From Winogradskyella thalassocola (GTDB taxonomy: Bacteria > Bacteroidota > Bacteroidia > Flavobacteriales > Flavobacteriaceae): a stretch of DNA of 64,000 nt. The notes beneath the pieces were generated by a model. The model searched no databases. It had not been told where the DNA came from and saw nothing but the letters and a program-made list of their open reading frames with translations. Positions within the stretch are counted from its first letter, which is position 1, and each line of letters opens with the position of its first letter. The translations under genes and the position numbers were made by a program. The stretch lies in NCBI RefSeq assembly GCF_900099995.1, contig NZ_FNCZ01000001.1, positions 62,001-126,000 on the forward strand, given 5' to 3'. Shown piece after piece: positions 1 to 8,372 of this stretch.

Positions 1-760
1 GTTTAGCTGTTTCTACTTTTTTCTTCTTAGGCTTGTTAAATTGAGATAAATCAATTTTTTTACCTGTAGTAACAGGACCGGTAAGTTTTTTGTATTGTGT
101 CTTAAGTGTTTCTTCTACTGGTGCACTTGGAGTTGTAGGAGCTTCTTCTTTTTTAGTCTCTTCTTTAGATTTAGTCTTTTCAGTTTTTTCAACTTTTTCA
201 ACCTTCTCTACTTTCTCAACTTTGTCTACTTTCTCGGTTTTCTCAACTTTTTCAAGCTTTTCTACCTTTTCAACTTTTTCAGTTTCCTTTGGTTTTTCAA
301 CTTTAGGTGCTTCCTTAGGTACTTCAGACGTTACCTCAGGTTTTTCAGCTTTAGGTTCTTCCTTAACTTCTGGAGCTTTAGGTTCTTCCTTTTTTTCAGC
401 TTTAGGTTTTTTATCTAAGTCAATTTTACCAACTTGTTTTGGTCCAGTTAACTCAGCCTTAGCCTTAACAACGGCTTCCCTCTCGGCTTTTTGCTTTTGC
501 TTCTCTTCAATTTCGCGTTCTCTTTGTTCGCGAAGCTCTTCTTTTTCTTTAAGCTTTGCTTCACTTACCTCTTGAGCTTTTTCACGCTTAGATGCATCCG
601 TCTGAAATTCATCAGAAAGCGTGTTATAAACCTCTTCCGAAATTTTAGTATTAGGACTTTTCTCAATTTCGACACCTTTGGATTCTAAAAAATCCACAGC
701 ACGATCTATTGAGATATTTAATTCCCTTAATACTTTGTTTAATCTTGTTGTTTGAGCCAT
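1..760 (-). CDS. infB: Translation initiation factor IF-2, N-terminal part (cut by window edge)
   Basis: IF-2 brings initiator tRNA to the 30S subunit; only about 253 N-terminal residues lie here and the GTPase core is beyond position 1. The ATG at 758-760 opens MAQTTRLNKVLREL, the small helical IF2_N motif, followed by a region predicted to alternate alpha-helical and charged segments (E/K/R rich, QREREIEEKQKQKAEREA) and a long acidic-basic low-complexity linker with many VEK triplets and repeated PKAE/PKVE units. This layout is usual for IF-2 of Bacteroidota. The gene is third in the order rimP-nusA-infB, 115 bases after nusA, an arrangement conserved widely in bacteria. Identification rests on the N-terminal motif plus operon context because the G domain is not visible. 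Confidence 0.9.
   Translation of the reverse strand, partial: MAQTTRLNKVLRELNISIDRAVDFLESKGVEIEKSPNTKISEEVYNTLSDEFQTDASKREKAQEVSEAKLKEKEELREQREREIEEKQKQKAEREAVVKAKAELTGPKQVGKIDLDKKPKAEKKEEPKAPEVKEEPKAEKPEVTSEVPKEAPKVEKPKETEKVEKVEKLEKVEKTEKVDKVEKVEKVEKVEKTEKTKSKEETKKEEAPTTPSAPVEETLKTQYKKLTGPVTTGKKIDLSQFNKPKKKKVETAK
178..284 (-). repeat. VEK/TEK triplet repeat inside infB
   Basis: About a dozen consecutive (V/T/L)-E/D-K codon triplets form a 9-base degenerate tandem repeat in the IF-2 linker. Third-position changes show that the repeat is not a recent perfect expansion. On the plus strand it gives long Phe/Ser/Thr-rich open frames that are not genes. Confidence 0.75.
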
Positions 761-875
761 AAACTGCCTGTAAAATACTTAAATATATTATATATTAATT
801 TTAAATTAAAATTAATACAGTACCAATTAACTTAAAAATGAATTACTATAAATCATTTTTGAAATTATTTTGATA

Positions 876-2108
876 TTATTCTTCAAATTCTTCTCTTAGA
901 ATTCTAATGACATCTAAGATTGTTTCTTCTTCTAAATCTGTACGCTTCACTAAATCAACAATATCTTGCTCTAAAATACTTTTTGCAGTATCTAAGCCCG
1001 CTTTGCTAAATTCAGAAATTACCCAACCTTCAATTTCATCAGAGAATTCTTTTAATTCTACATCTTCTTCTGCGCCTTCTCTAAATACATCAATCTCGTA
1101 ACCTGTTAATTGACCAGCCAAACGAATATTGTGACCACCTCTACCAATGGCTTTAGAAACCTCTTCTGGTTTTAACAACACTTCAGCTCGCATCGTTTCT
1201 TCATTTAATTTCAATGAAGTTACTCTCGCAGGACTTAATGCTCTAGTTACAAAAAGTTGAATATTATTAGTGTAATTAATAACGTCGATATTCTCGTTTC
1301 CTAACTCACGTACAATACCGTGAATTCTTGATCCTTTCATACCAACACAAGCTCCAACAGGATCGATTCTATCATCATAAGAATCTACCGCTACTTTCGC
1401 TTTTTCACCAGGAATACGCACTACTTTTTTAACGGTAATTAAGCCATCAAAAACTTCTGGTATCTCTTGTTCGAATAATTTCTCAAGAAATACAGGAGAG
1501 GTTCTAGACATTATAATTGCCGGTTTACTTCCTTTTAATTCAACACTTTCAATTATTCCTCTTACATTTTCTCCTTTTCTAAAGAAATCTGAAGGAATTT
1601 GTTTGTCTTTTGGAAGTATAATTTCATTACCATCATCATCTAACAAAATAATTGCTCTGTGACGAATGTGATGAACTTCTGCCGTATAAATCTCACCTTC
1701 AAGCTCTTTAAAGTGCTTGTAAATGTTAGTATTATCGTGTTCGTGAATCTTAGAAATTAAATTTTGTCTTAATGCAAGGATTGAACGTCTTCCAAGGTCA
1801 ATTAACTTAACTTCTTCTGCAACATCTTCACCAACTTCAAAATCTGGTTCTATTTTCTGAGCTTCTGATAAAGCTATTTCTTGGTTTGGCTCTTCAACTT
1901 CACCATCTGCAACTACGATTCGGTTTCTCCAAATTTCTAAATCTCCTTTATCTGGATTTATAATGATATCAAAATTATCGTCATCACCATATTTCTTTTT
2001 TAATGCATTACGTAATACATCTTCAAGAATCGCCATTAGCGTAACTCTATCTATTAATTTGTCGTCTTTAAATTCTGAAAATGACTCAATTAACGCTATA
2101 TTTTCCAT
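876..2108 (-). CDS. nusA: Transcription termination/antitermination factor NusA
   Basis: NusA binds RNA polymerase and controls pausing, intrinsic termination and antitermination. The 410-residue protein has the expected order: N-terminal polymerase-binding domain (1-130), S1 domain (about 135-200, with ELEGEIYTAEVHHIRHRAIILL) and KH domains (about 230-345, including VGACVGMKGSRIHGIVREL and KAIGRGGHNIRLAGQLTGYEIDV). An acidic C-terminal tail follows. Length fits the short bacterial form without the E. coli duplicated acidic repeats. It starts 13 bases after the rimP stop and precedes infB, so the three genes are almost certainly one transcript driven from upstream of rimP. Confidence 0.97.
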   Translation of the reverse strand: MENIALIESFSEFKDDKLIDRVTLMAILEDVLRNALKKKYGDDDNFDIIINPDKGDLEIWRNRIVVADGEVEEPNQEIALSEAQKIEPDFEVGEDVAEEVKLIDLGRRSILALRQNLISKIHEHDNTNIYKHFKELEGEIYTAEVHHIRHRAIILLDDDGNEIILPKDKQIPSDFFRKGENVRGIIESVELKGSKPAIIMSRTSPVFLEKLFEQEIPEVFDGLITVKKVVRIPGEKAKVAVDSYDDRIDPVGACVGMKGSRIHGIVRELGNENIDVINYTNNIQLFVTRALSPARVTSLKLNEETMRAEVLLKPEEVSKAIGRGGHNIRLAGQLTGYEIDVFREGAEEDVELKEFSDEIEGWVISEFSKAGLDTAKSILEQDIVDLVKRTDLEEETILDVIRILREEFEE

Positions 2109-2121
2109 ATATTGATATGAA

Positions 2122-2586
2122 TTAAAATTTTATTTTAACTTTCGCTTCTTTAATATTATCAAAAGCAATTGTTGCTGTTTTAGCTACTGTTACTTTTCCT
2201 TTTCCAACGGGTTTTGGCTCTCTTGCTTTCCAGCTTAAAACCACCCCATCATCGTTTACTTCTGTGAGTTCTCCTTCTAAATCTTGATTATCTAAAGTCT
2301 TTACTTCTAAGTTTCTGCCAACATGTTTGTTATACTGTCTTGGCAAAATTAACGGAGTTGCGGCACCAGATGATAAAACCTCTAGAGAAAAATCGTGTTC
2401 TTCTCTGTCTATGTTGTGTTCAATCGATCGACTTATAAACATACAGTCTTCTACTAACACACCATTATCACCATCTATTACAATTTTGACAGCATTATCT
2501 CCAGACAAAGAAAAATCTATTAAGAACAGATCTTGTCTTTCTGTTAACGCCGTTTGTAATAAGTCTTCTACTATTTTCTTAAACAT
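2122..2586 (-). CDS. rimP: Ribosome maturation factor RimP
   Basis: RimP assists 30S subunit maturation. The 154-residue protein shows the family core: an N-terminal alpha/beta domain with the pattern LFLIDFSLSGDNAVKIVIDGDNGVLVEDC (broken here only for description), the I-D-R-E-E segment, and a C-terminal SH3-like beta domain with the GRNLEVKT-x-x-G-E-L motif region (about residues 88-154). It is the first gene of the rimP-nusA-infB operon. The ATG at 2584-2586 overlaps the stop codon of a short upstream ORF, and a hairpin followed by a T-run lies only 15 bases upstream, so expression of the operon may be set by attenuation. Confidence 0.95.
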   Translation of the reverse strand: MFKKIVEDLLQTALTERQDLFLIDFSLSGDNAVKIVIDGDNGVLVEDCMFISRSIEHNIDREEHDFSLEVLSSGAATPLILPRQYNKHVGRNLEVKTLDNQDLEGELTEVNDDGVVLSWKAREPKPVGKGKVTVAKTATIAFDNIKEAKVKIKF

Positions 2587-2632
2587 TTGTTGATATAAAA
2601 AGAGAGGACTTTTCGTCCTCTCGCTTATTCAT
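2579..2632 (-). CDS. Putative 17-residue leader peptide upstream of rimP
   Basis: An ATG at 2630-2632 opens MNKREDEKSSLFISTNV, and its TAA stop (2579-2581) overlaps the rimP start region (ATG 2584-2586) in another frame. The ORF runs straight through the leader hairpin at 2602-2622. A ribosome translating it would open that hairpin and would terminate next to the rimP start, which would suit translational coupling or attenuation. There is no codon-bias or homology evidence, and a short ORF in a leader can occur by chance, so this is a hypothesis resting on position only. Confidence 0.35.
   Translation of the reverse strand: MNKREDEKSSLFISTNV
2596..2622 (-). promoter_or_regulatory. Terminator-like attenuator hairpin in the rimP leader
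   Basis: On the minus strand the arms GAGAGGAC and GTCCTCTC (8 perfect base pairs, loop GAAAA) are followed directly by TTTTTATA. This has the shape of an intrinsic terminator but sits between the promoter (2651-2658) and the rimP start. No convergent gene ends here, so a role as an ordinary end-of-operon terminator is unlikely. Confidence 0.6.
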
Positions 2633-2650
2633 TTTTAGTAAATAACGGTG

Positions 2651-2682
2651 CAAATATACGACTTTTATATTAAATTACCCAA
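2651..2682 (-). promoter_or_regulatory. Bacteroidota-type promoter of rimP-nusA-infB
   Basis: The minus strand carries TATATTTG (2651-2658), an exact match to the -7 consensus TAnnTTTG of Bacteroidota, and a TTG at 2680-2682 with a 21-base spacer that can serve as the -33 element. The predicted leader is roughly 55-60 bases. Confidence 0.7.
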
Positions 2683-2740
2683 GCTATGTAATGTGGATTT
2701 ATTTTCTTAAATTTAGAAAGACTAACTCAAACCGATAAAT

Positions 2741-3565
2741 ATGAATAGAATATTAGTTCCAACAGATTTTTCAGAGCAAGCAGAAAACGCCTTAAAAGTA
2801 GCTGCCATGCTCGCTAAAACGCATAATGCAGAGATTTATTTATTGCATATGATGGAGATTCCGATGCAACAAACGGATCCAGGACAAACTCAAAGTGATA
2901 TTCCTGAAACTTTATTTTTTATGAAGTTAGCACGAAAAAGGTTTGAAAATCTAATGGCACAAGACTATTTAGAAAATATTACTGTTCATGAAACCGTAAA
3001 GGCAGACATCACTTTTAATGAAATTAAAGATTCTTGCAAAGAGTTTAATATCGATTTGATTGTTATGGGTTCTCATGGAGCAACAGGAATGAAAGAAATG
3101 TTTGTAGGTTCTAATGCCGAAAAAGTGGTTCGTTCTTCAGATGTACCCGTATTGGTTATAAAAAACGAACATCAAAGCTTTAAAGTATCTGATTTTGTAT
3201 TTGCATCTGATTTCAAAAATGACAACAAAGAAACTTATAAGCAAGCCGTAAAATTTGCGCAAGCCTTTGGGTCAAAAATTCATTTATTATTGGTTATAAC
3301 CTCTAGTAATTTTATGACGTCGTATGAAGCAAAATCTAGAATTAATGATTTTATTTCCGGACAAACTTTTGATAACTATACCATTACCATACACAATGAC
3401 CATACGGTCGAACAAGGTATCTTAAATGTTTCTAAAGATATAGATGCCGATCTTATTGGAATTAGTACCCACGGCAGACAAGGTATTGCCCATTTCTTCA
3501 ACGGCAGTATAAGTGAAGATTTAGTGAATCACGCAAAGCGACCTGTGATTACTTTTAAGATATAA
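2741..3565 (+). CDS. Universal stress protein, tandem UspA domains
   Basis: The 274-residue protein has two UspA folds in tandem. The first (1-142) begins NRILVPTDFSEQAENAL and ends with the nucleotide-binding pattern VMGSHGATGMKEMFVGSNAEKVVRSS (given in pieces: G-x2-G-x9-G-S/N), giving a likely ATP-binding site. The second (about 150-274) has DFVFASDF at its start and a matching GISTHGRQGIAHFFNGS loop near the end. The fold is cytosolic and the protein is presumably a stress or energy-state response factor, but the specific target is unknown. It is monocistronic, ending at a strong hairpin terminator. Confidence 0.93.
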   Translation: MNRILVPTDFSEQAENALKVAAMLAKTHNAEIYLLHMMEIPMQQTDPGQTQSDIPETLFFMKLARKRFENLMAQDYLENITVHETVKADITFNEIKDSCKEFNIDLIVMGSHGATGMKEMFVGSNAEKVVRSSDVPVLVIKNEHQSFKVSDFVFASDFKNDNKETYKQAVKFAQAFGSKIHLLLVITSSNFMTSYEAKSRINDFISGQTFDNYTITIHNDHTVEQGILNVSKDIDADLIGISTHGRQGIAHFFNGSISEDLVNHAKRPVITFKI

Positions 3566-3625
3566 AAAACTGATATCTAATACATTAAACAAACATATTA
3601 GTCTTTAGTAAATATTATAAAAACG

Positions 3626-3659
3626 AAAAAATCCTAATCATATTGATTAGGATTTTTTT
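3626..3659 (+). terminator. Intrinsic terminator after the universal stress gene
   Basis: The arms ATCCTAATCA and TGATTAGGAT form a stem flanked by an A-run on the left and seven Ts on the right. It can act in both directions and lies between the plus-strand stress gene and the minus-strand tRNA. Confidence 0.85.
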
Positions 3660-3666
3660 CTTTTGG

Positions 3667-3740
3667 TTGGCCTACTAGGTTTCGAACCTAGACTCTTCTG
3701 TACCAAAAACAGATGTGTTAGCCAGTTACACCATAGGCCA
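3667..3740 (-). tRNA. tRNA-Gln (anticodon TTG)
   Basis: The minus strand folds as a tRNA: acceptor arms TGGCCTA and TAGGCCA, a T-loop GGTTCGAAAC, and an anticodon stem-loop TCTGT-TTTTGGT-ACAGA with anticodon TTG. The discriminator is A, and a CCA tail is encoded at 3664-3666. Confidence 0.95.
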
Positions 3741-3859
3741 ATCTCTCATTTTGAGGGTGCAAATTTAATACAAAGTTTCACTTCCGCAAAAAAAAACAAG
3801 AAAATTTTTTAAAATACTTAACGTTAACTTAAAAATGTAGGCTTTTAGGTATTAATTAG

Positions 3860-3867
3860 TAGATTTG
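3860..3867 (+). promoter_or_regulatory. -7 promoter box for the GT117 gene
   Basis: TAGATTTG matches TAnnTTTG exactly. The TTG inside it (3865-3867) is in frame with the gene downstream and could be mistaken for a start codon; the box shows that translation must start later, at the ATG 3892. No good TTG -33 element is seen. Confidence 0.6.
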
Positions 3868-3891
3868 CGAGCATTAATAAGCAACGTTTTC

Positions 3892-6800
3892 ATGAAAGAT
3901 TTTAACTTTAAAAAGTGGAACAACATCCTAGGATGGTCTGTTTTTACAGTAGCAGTTGTAGTTTACGGACTAACTATAGAACCAACCGTTAGTTTTTGGG
4001 ATGCTGGAGAATATATTTTAACGTCATCCAAATTACAAGTTGGCCACCCTCCTGGAGCACCATTATTTCAAATGTTAGGAGCTTTTTTCTCAACGTTTGC
4101 TTTAGAACCTTCACAGATTGGAGCCATAATGAACATGATGAGTGGTGTTGCAAGTGCATTTACCATCCTTTTTATGTTTTGGACCATTACTTTGTTGCTT
4201 GTAAAACTCACCAAATACAATGAAGACAAAGACACGAGCAAAGCTTATGCTATTTTAGGAAGTGCTTTAGTGGGTAGTTTAGCTTTTACATTTACGGATT
4301 CGTTTTGGTTTAATGCTGTAGAAACAGAAGTGTACGCCATGGCTACACTAATAATGGCCGTTTTATTTTATTTAGGACTACGCTGGGAACAAGACATGAA
4401 CGAGCCACGAGGTAATCGTTGGTTAATCCTTATCGCTTTTGTTATTGGTTTATCTTTTGGAGTTCACTTTATGGGATTATTAACGATTCCTGCAATTGGT
4501 CTACTTTATTATTTTAAGAATTATAAAACCATTACGGTAAAGAATTTCATCATTGCAAATATTGCTTCGGCCGCAATTCTACTTTTTATATTTAAATTAC
4601 TATTGCCTTCAACCTTAAAACTTTTTGGTTACTTAGAAGTATTTTTTGTCAATTCTATAGGCTTACCATTTAACTCTGGGACTATTATTACAGGTATAAT
4701 GGTTATTGCTTTATTTTATTTGGGTCTGAATTACACTCAAAAAAAGGGCATGAAACATACCAATACATTAGTGTTATGTCTAATGTTTATTTTTATAGGT
4801 TTCTCATCTTGGATGATGCTTCCTATTCGTGCGAATGCCCAAGTTGTTATTAATGAAAATAACCCATCGGATGCGAGAGAACTTTTAGCATACTACAACT
4901 TAGAACAATATCCTGAAACGCATTTATTCTATGGGCCGTTTTTTACAGAAGTATATTCTGGAGCAGATAAAGATGAACCGTTTATTGATGATAAAAAGAA
5001 TTATGAACGCGACGATGAGGCTGGAAAATACGTTATTATAAACGATTGGGAAAAAAGTAAGCAAAACTACAATCATGAGCATGCGTCTATACTTCCAAGA
5101 ATGTGGAGCTCAGAACACGCTGAAAACTACATGATGTTTACAGGCTTAATTGATTTTAAAGTTGATCCAAGTTTACAAACGCGTGCCTATAATGAAGCGC
5201 TTAATGCTGGTTTAACGGAAGAGCAATCTGCGCAATATGCCCTTGGAGAAAAACAACAATTTGATCAACTGATTAATGACTTCAGAATGCGTGTTGCAAA
5301 TGGAGAAGTAGACTATGATGGTTATAATCAATTTTTAAAGCGTTATGGCCAACAGTATCTGATTATAGAGAAACCTACCTTCATGGACAATATTATGTAC
5401 ATGTTTCAATATCAGTTTGGATATATGTATTGGCGTTATTTTATGTGGAATTTCACTGGACGACAAGATGATATTCAAGGAAAATACACTCATAAAAATG
5501 GAAATTGGATTTCGGGTATAAACTTTATAGACTCGATGCATATAGGAATGTCTCAAGATAATTTACCTACTGATGTTCTAGACAATAAAGCGAGAAACAC
5601 CTATTACTTCTTACCGTTATTGCTAGGATTAGCAGGTTTCTTTTTCTTAATGTATTCCGATTTAAAACGTTTCTGGGTACTATTAGTCTTCTTTTTACTA
5701 ACCGGTTTAGCCATTCAGTTTTACACCAATGTAAGACCTTTTGAACCTAGAGAACGTGATTATTCTGTTGTAGGTTCATTCTATGTCTTTGCGATTTGGA
5801 TTGGTTTTGGAGTTTATGCCATTTATGACCTCTTAAAATCGAGCCTAAAAACGAAACTTTTAGCTCCTATAGTCACATTAGCTTGTCTTATTATTGTGCC
5901 TGGAATTTTAGCAGCAAACAATTGGGACGATCATGATCGTTCTGGTAAGTACACCACAAACTCTATGGCCCGGAAGTATTTAGAGTCTTGTGCGCCAAAT
6001 GCGATTTTATTTACTATTGGAGATAACGATACATTCCCACTATGGTATTTACAAGAGATAGAAGGTGTACGTACAGACGTACGTGTTGTAAATACCAGTT
6101 TGTTTCAAACAGATTGGTACATTGATCAAATGAAACGCAAAGCTTATGACAGTGACCCTATACCTTCTCAACTTACCCACAATCAATATAGAGGAGGAAC
6201 AAGAGATGTCATTATTAGAAGAGAAATCACTAAGGATACATTACCGATTAAGGATTTTATGGATTTTATTTCTAGTGAAAGACCTGATACAAAATTTAAG
6301 TTTGTAGCAGAAAAACAAGGTGAAGATCCAAGTCAGTATCCAAAGCATTTGTTGAATTCTAATTATTTCCCTACACGAAACATTAGTATTCCTGTGAATA
6401 AGGAAATGGTTCTAAAAAATGGTGTTGTAAAGCAAAAAGATGCTGATAAAATAGAAGACAACTTATACACTCAAATTGAAGGGAGTTACATTTATAAAAA
6501 CCGCTTATTAATGTTAGATATCATTGCTAACAATAATTGGGAGCGTCCTATATATTTTACAGGAGGAGCTTTTGGTGCTGAAGATTATGTTTGGCTAAAA
6601 GATTATTTACAGCTCGATGGTATGTGTTACAAACTCGTGCCAATTAAAACTGCAGTAGACAAAGCTAATCCATATGATATGGGACGCGTTGATCCAGAGC
6701 TTATGTACGATATGGTTAAGAACTGGGAATGGGGAGGCAGTGGAGACGATATCTACTACGACATTGAAACTAGGAGAAATGGTATCACCTACAGAGGGAA

Positions 6801-7290
6801 CTTAGCACGATTAATTGAGCAATTAATTAATGAAGACAAATTAGATAAGGCGGAAGAAATAGCAGACATCGCTATGGAAAAAATGCCGGTTGATAAATTT
6901 GGTTTTTACTCATTACTTGAGCCTTATGTAAGTGCGTATTATGAAATCGGAAACCTTGAAAAAGGACGTGCACTCTACAAAGATGTCGCTAAAAAATATC
7001 AAGAAAACTTAGTGTATTACAGCGGACTTTCTTTAGAAAACCAAGAACGTATGGTTGGTGAGGATATTTACTTAGACATTCAACGCTATAGAGCTCTAAT
7101 TGATATTTTAGTCATCTACAACGATAAAGAATTTGCTTTACAGGAAACCAAAACCTTTAATAGTTATTTAAGCTTGTTTGACGAACTTATGAATCGTTAC
7201 AGTCAAGACGAGTTACCAGAACTACCAAGTGATTTAGATCTACAAGAAGCAACTAGAGACACGATAGACTTAATAGCTCCTGAGAATTAA
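3892..7290 (+). CDS. GT117 family (DUF2723) membrane glycosyltransferase
   Basis: The protein (1132 residues from the ATG at 3892) belongs to the DUF2723 family, classed as GT117, predicted GT-C fold enzymes resembling protein O-mannosyltransferases. Near the N-terminus it carries the acidic loop PTVSFWDAGEYI and the HPPGAPLFQ motif between the first membrane helices, typical of this family. About twelve transmembrane helices occupy residues 15-700, with a large soluble insertion near 300-500, and the C-terminal third is soluble with helical repeats that may be TPR-like (EEIADIAMEK, YEIGNLEKGRALY). Sugar donor and acceptor are unknown. A polysaccharide deacetylase starts 6 bases downstream, so the pair is probably cotranscribed and acts on envelope glycans. 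Confidence 0.88.
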   Translation: MKDFNFKKWNNILGWSVFTVAVVVYGLTIEPTVSFWDAGEYILTSSKLQVGHPPGAPLFQMLGAFFSTFALEPSQIGAIMNMMSGVASAFTILFMFWTITLLLVKLTKYNEDKDTSKAYAILGSALVGSLAFTFTDSFWFNAVETEVYAMATLIMAVLFYLGLRWEQDMNEPRGNRWLILIAFVIGLSFGVHFMGLLTIPAIGLLYYFKNYKTITVKNFIIANIASAAILLFIFKLLLPSTLKLFGYLEVFFVNSIGLPFNSGTIITGIMVIALFYLGLNYTQKKGMKHTNTLVLCLMFIFIGFSSWMMLPIRANAQVVINENNPSDARELLAYYNLEQYPETHLFYGPFFTEVYSGADKDEPFIDDKKNYERDDEAGKYVIINDWEKSKQNYNHEHASILPRMWSSEHAENYMMFTGLIDFKVDPSLQTRAYNEALNAGLTEEQSAQYALGEKQQFDQLINDFRMRVANGEVDYDGYNQFLKRYGQQYLIIEKPTFMDNIMYMFQYQFGYMYWRYFMWNFTGRQDDIQGKYTHKNGNWISGINFIDSMHIGMSQDNLPTDVLDNKARNTYYFLPLLLGLAGFFFLMYSDLKRFWVLLVFFLLTGLAIQFYTNVRPFEPRERDYSVVGSFYVFAIWIGFGVYAIYDLLKSSLKTKLLAPIVTLACLIIVPGILAANNWDDHDRSGKYTTNSMARKYLESCAPNAILFTIGDNDTFPLWYLQEIEGVRTDVRVVNTSLFQTDWYIDQMKRKAYDSDPIPSQLTHNQYRGGTRDVIIRREITKDTLPIKDFMDFISSERPDTKFKFVAEKQGEDPSQYPKHLLNSNYFPTRNISIPVNKEMVLKNGVVKQKDADKIEDNLYTQIEGSYIYKNRLLMLDIIANNNWERPIYFTGGAFGAEDYVWLKDYLQLDGMCYKLVPIKTAVDKANPYDMGRVDPELMYDMVKNWEWGGSGDDIYYDIETRRNGITYRGNLARLIEQLINEDKLDKAEEIADIAMEKMPVDKFGFYSLLEPYVSAYYEIGNLEKGRALYKDVAKKYQENLVYYSGLSLENQERMVGEDIYLDIQRYRALIDILVIYNDKEFALQETKTFNSYLSLFDELMNRYSQDELPELPSDLDLQEATRDTIDLIAPEN

Positions 7291-7296
7291 TAAGGT

Positions 7297-7962
7297 ATGC
7301 AGATTATTCCAGCTAAAACGCCAGACTTTGTAAAAATAGTGTTCCCAAATTTTATCTGGAATATCAATACCAAAAGTAAAGAACTCTATCTAACGTTTGA
7401 TGATGGCCCAACTCCTGAAATTACAGATTGGGTACTTACAATATTAAAGGCTTACAACGCAAAAGCTACCTTTTTTTGTATTGGAAATAATATTGAAAAA
7501 CATCCTAATATTTTTCAAACTATTATCAATGAAGGGCATGCTATTGGTAACCACACTTACAATCATTTAAAAGGCTGGAAACATAAAGCCAAGGATTATA
7601 TTAACGATATTGCATTAACGCAATCTTTAATAGATTCTGTATTTGAAAATTCCCAAGTCGTTAATCAGAAGTCCTCAATCTCTCCTCTTTTTAGACCTCC
7701 ATATGGTAAGTTAAAATCTAAGCAAAGTCAACAACTTCAAGAATTAGGCTATAAGATTGTTTTATGGGATGTTTTATCTTATGATTGGGATAGTTCAGTA
7801 ACTGAAGAGACTTGTCTTAAAAATGTAACTTCTGCTGCTGTAGAAGGAAGTATAATTGTATTTCATGATAGCGTAAAAGCCTCCCGAAATTTAAAATATG
7901 TCCTCCCTAAGGTTTTGGAATATTACAGTGAGCGCGGTTTTGAATTTAAAAGTATAAATTAA
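7297..7962 (+). CDS. Polysaccharide deacetylase family protein (NodB domain)
   Basis: The 221-residue protein is one NodB homology domain of carbohydrate esterase family 4. It has motif 1 LTFDDGP (metal and catalytic Asp), motif 2 HTYNH (two metal-binding His), a FRPPYGK motif 3, a DVLSYDWD motif 4 and IIVFHDS motif 5, so all catalytic residues are present. It has no signal peptide. Substrates in the family are N-acetylated polysaccharides such as peptidoglycan or chitin-like polymers, and the substrate here is not known. The 6-base gap to the GT117 gene suggests translational coupling and a shared glycan pathway. Confidence 0.92.
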   Translation: MQIIPAKTPDFVKIVFPNFIWNINTKSKELYLTFDDGPTPEITDWVLTILKAYNAKATFFCIGNNIEKHPNIFQTIINEGHAIGNHTYNHLKGWKHKAKDYINDIALTQSLIDSVFENSQVVNQKSSISPLFRPPYGKLKSKQSQQLQELGYKIVLWDVLSYDWDSSVTEETCLKNVTSAAVEGSIIVFHDSVKASRNLKYVLPKVLEYYSERGFEFKSIN

Positions 7963-7999
7963 TACCTGTCTGGTTGTATCTTGAAAGACTAAAACCTAC

Positions 8000-8296
8000 C
8001 TAAATATATTCTTGAATTATATTAATTAAGGTATTAGCATCTTGCTCTCCGCTATGTCGCCATTTCATTTCACCATTCTTATAGATGATTAAGGTTGGTA
8101 AACCTTTAACGCGCAATGCTTCTGCAAGTTCTCTGTTTTTTTCTACATCAATCTTAATCACTTTAGCTTTATCACCTAATGCAGCCGCAACATCTCTAAG
8201 AATAGGATGCATCGCTATAGATTGATCTTCTCGTTCGGTGTAAAAATCCAGAAGTACTGGAATTTCAACATCTATTAATTCCCCAAATTTTGACAT
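8000..8296 (-). CDS. Thioredoxin-fold protein lacking the CxxC active site
   Basis: The 98-residue protein follows the thioredoxin pattern along its whole length: VLLDFYTE strand and helix start, KVIKIDVEKNRELAEALRVKG, the cis-proline segment GLPTLIIYKNGE and a final helix. Where thioredoxin has WCGPC it has REDQS, and no cysteine occurs anywhere in the protein. It therefore cannot do dithiol redox chemistry and more likely works as a binding or scaffold protein. The conserved LPTLIIYKNGE strand argues that it is a maintained gene rather than a decaying one. It sits alone, 76 bases after the metallophosphoesterase gene on the same strand. Confidence 0.88.
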   Translation of the reverse strand: MSKFGELIDVEIPVLLDFYTEREDQSIAMHPILRDVAAALGDKAKVIKIDVEKNRELAEALRVKGLPTLIIYKNGEMKWRHSGEQDANTLINIIQEYI

Positions 8297-8372
8297 ACGT
8301 TTTAGTTTTAGTCAAATATATAAGCACTTCAAGTAAGATACTCATATCATAAAAATAAGCAATTCTTTACAA

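Noticed and set aside
90-688. Open frames rich in Phe/Ser/Thr or Leu/Phe on the plus strand
   Set aside because: They are antisense to the low-complexity linker of infB, whose repeat composition yields long open frames on the other strand.
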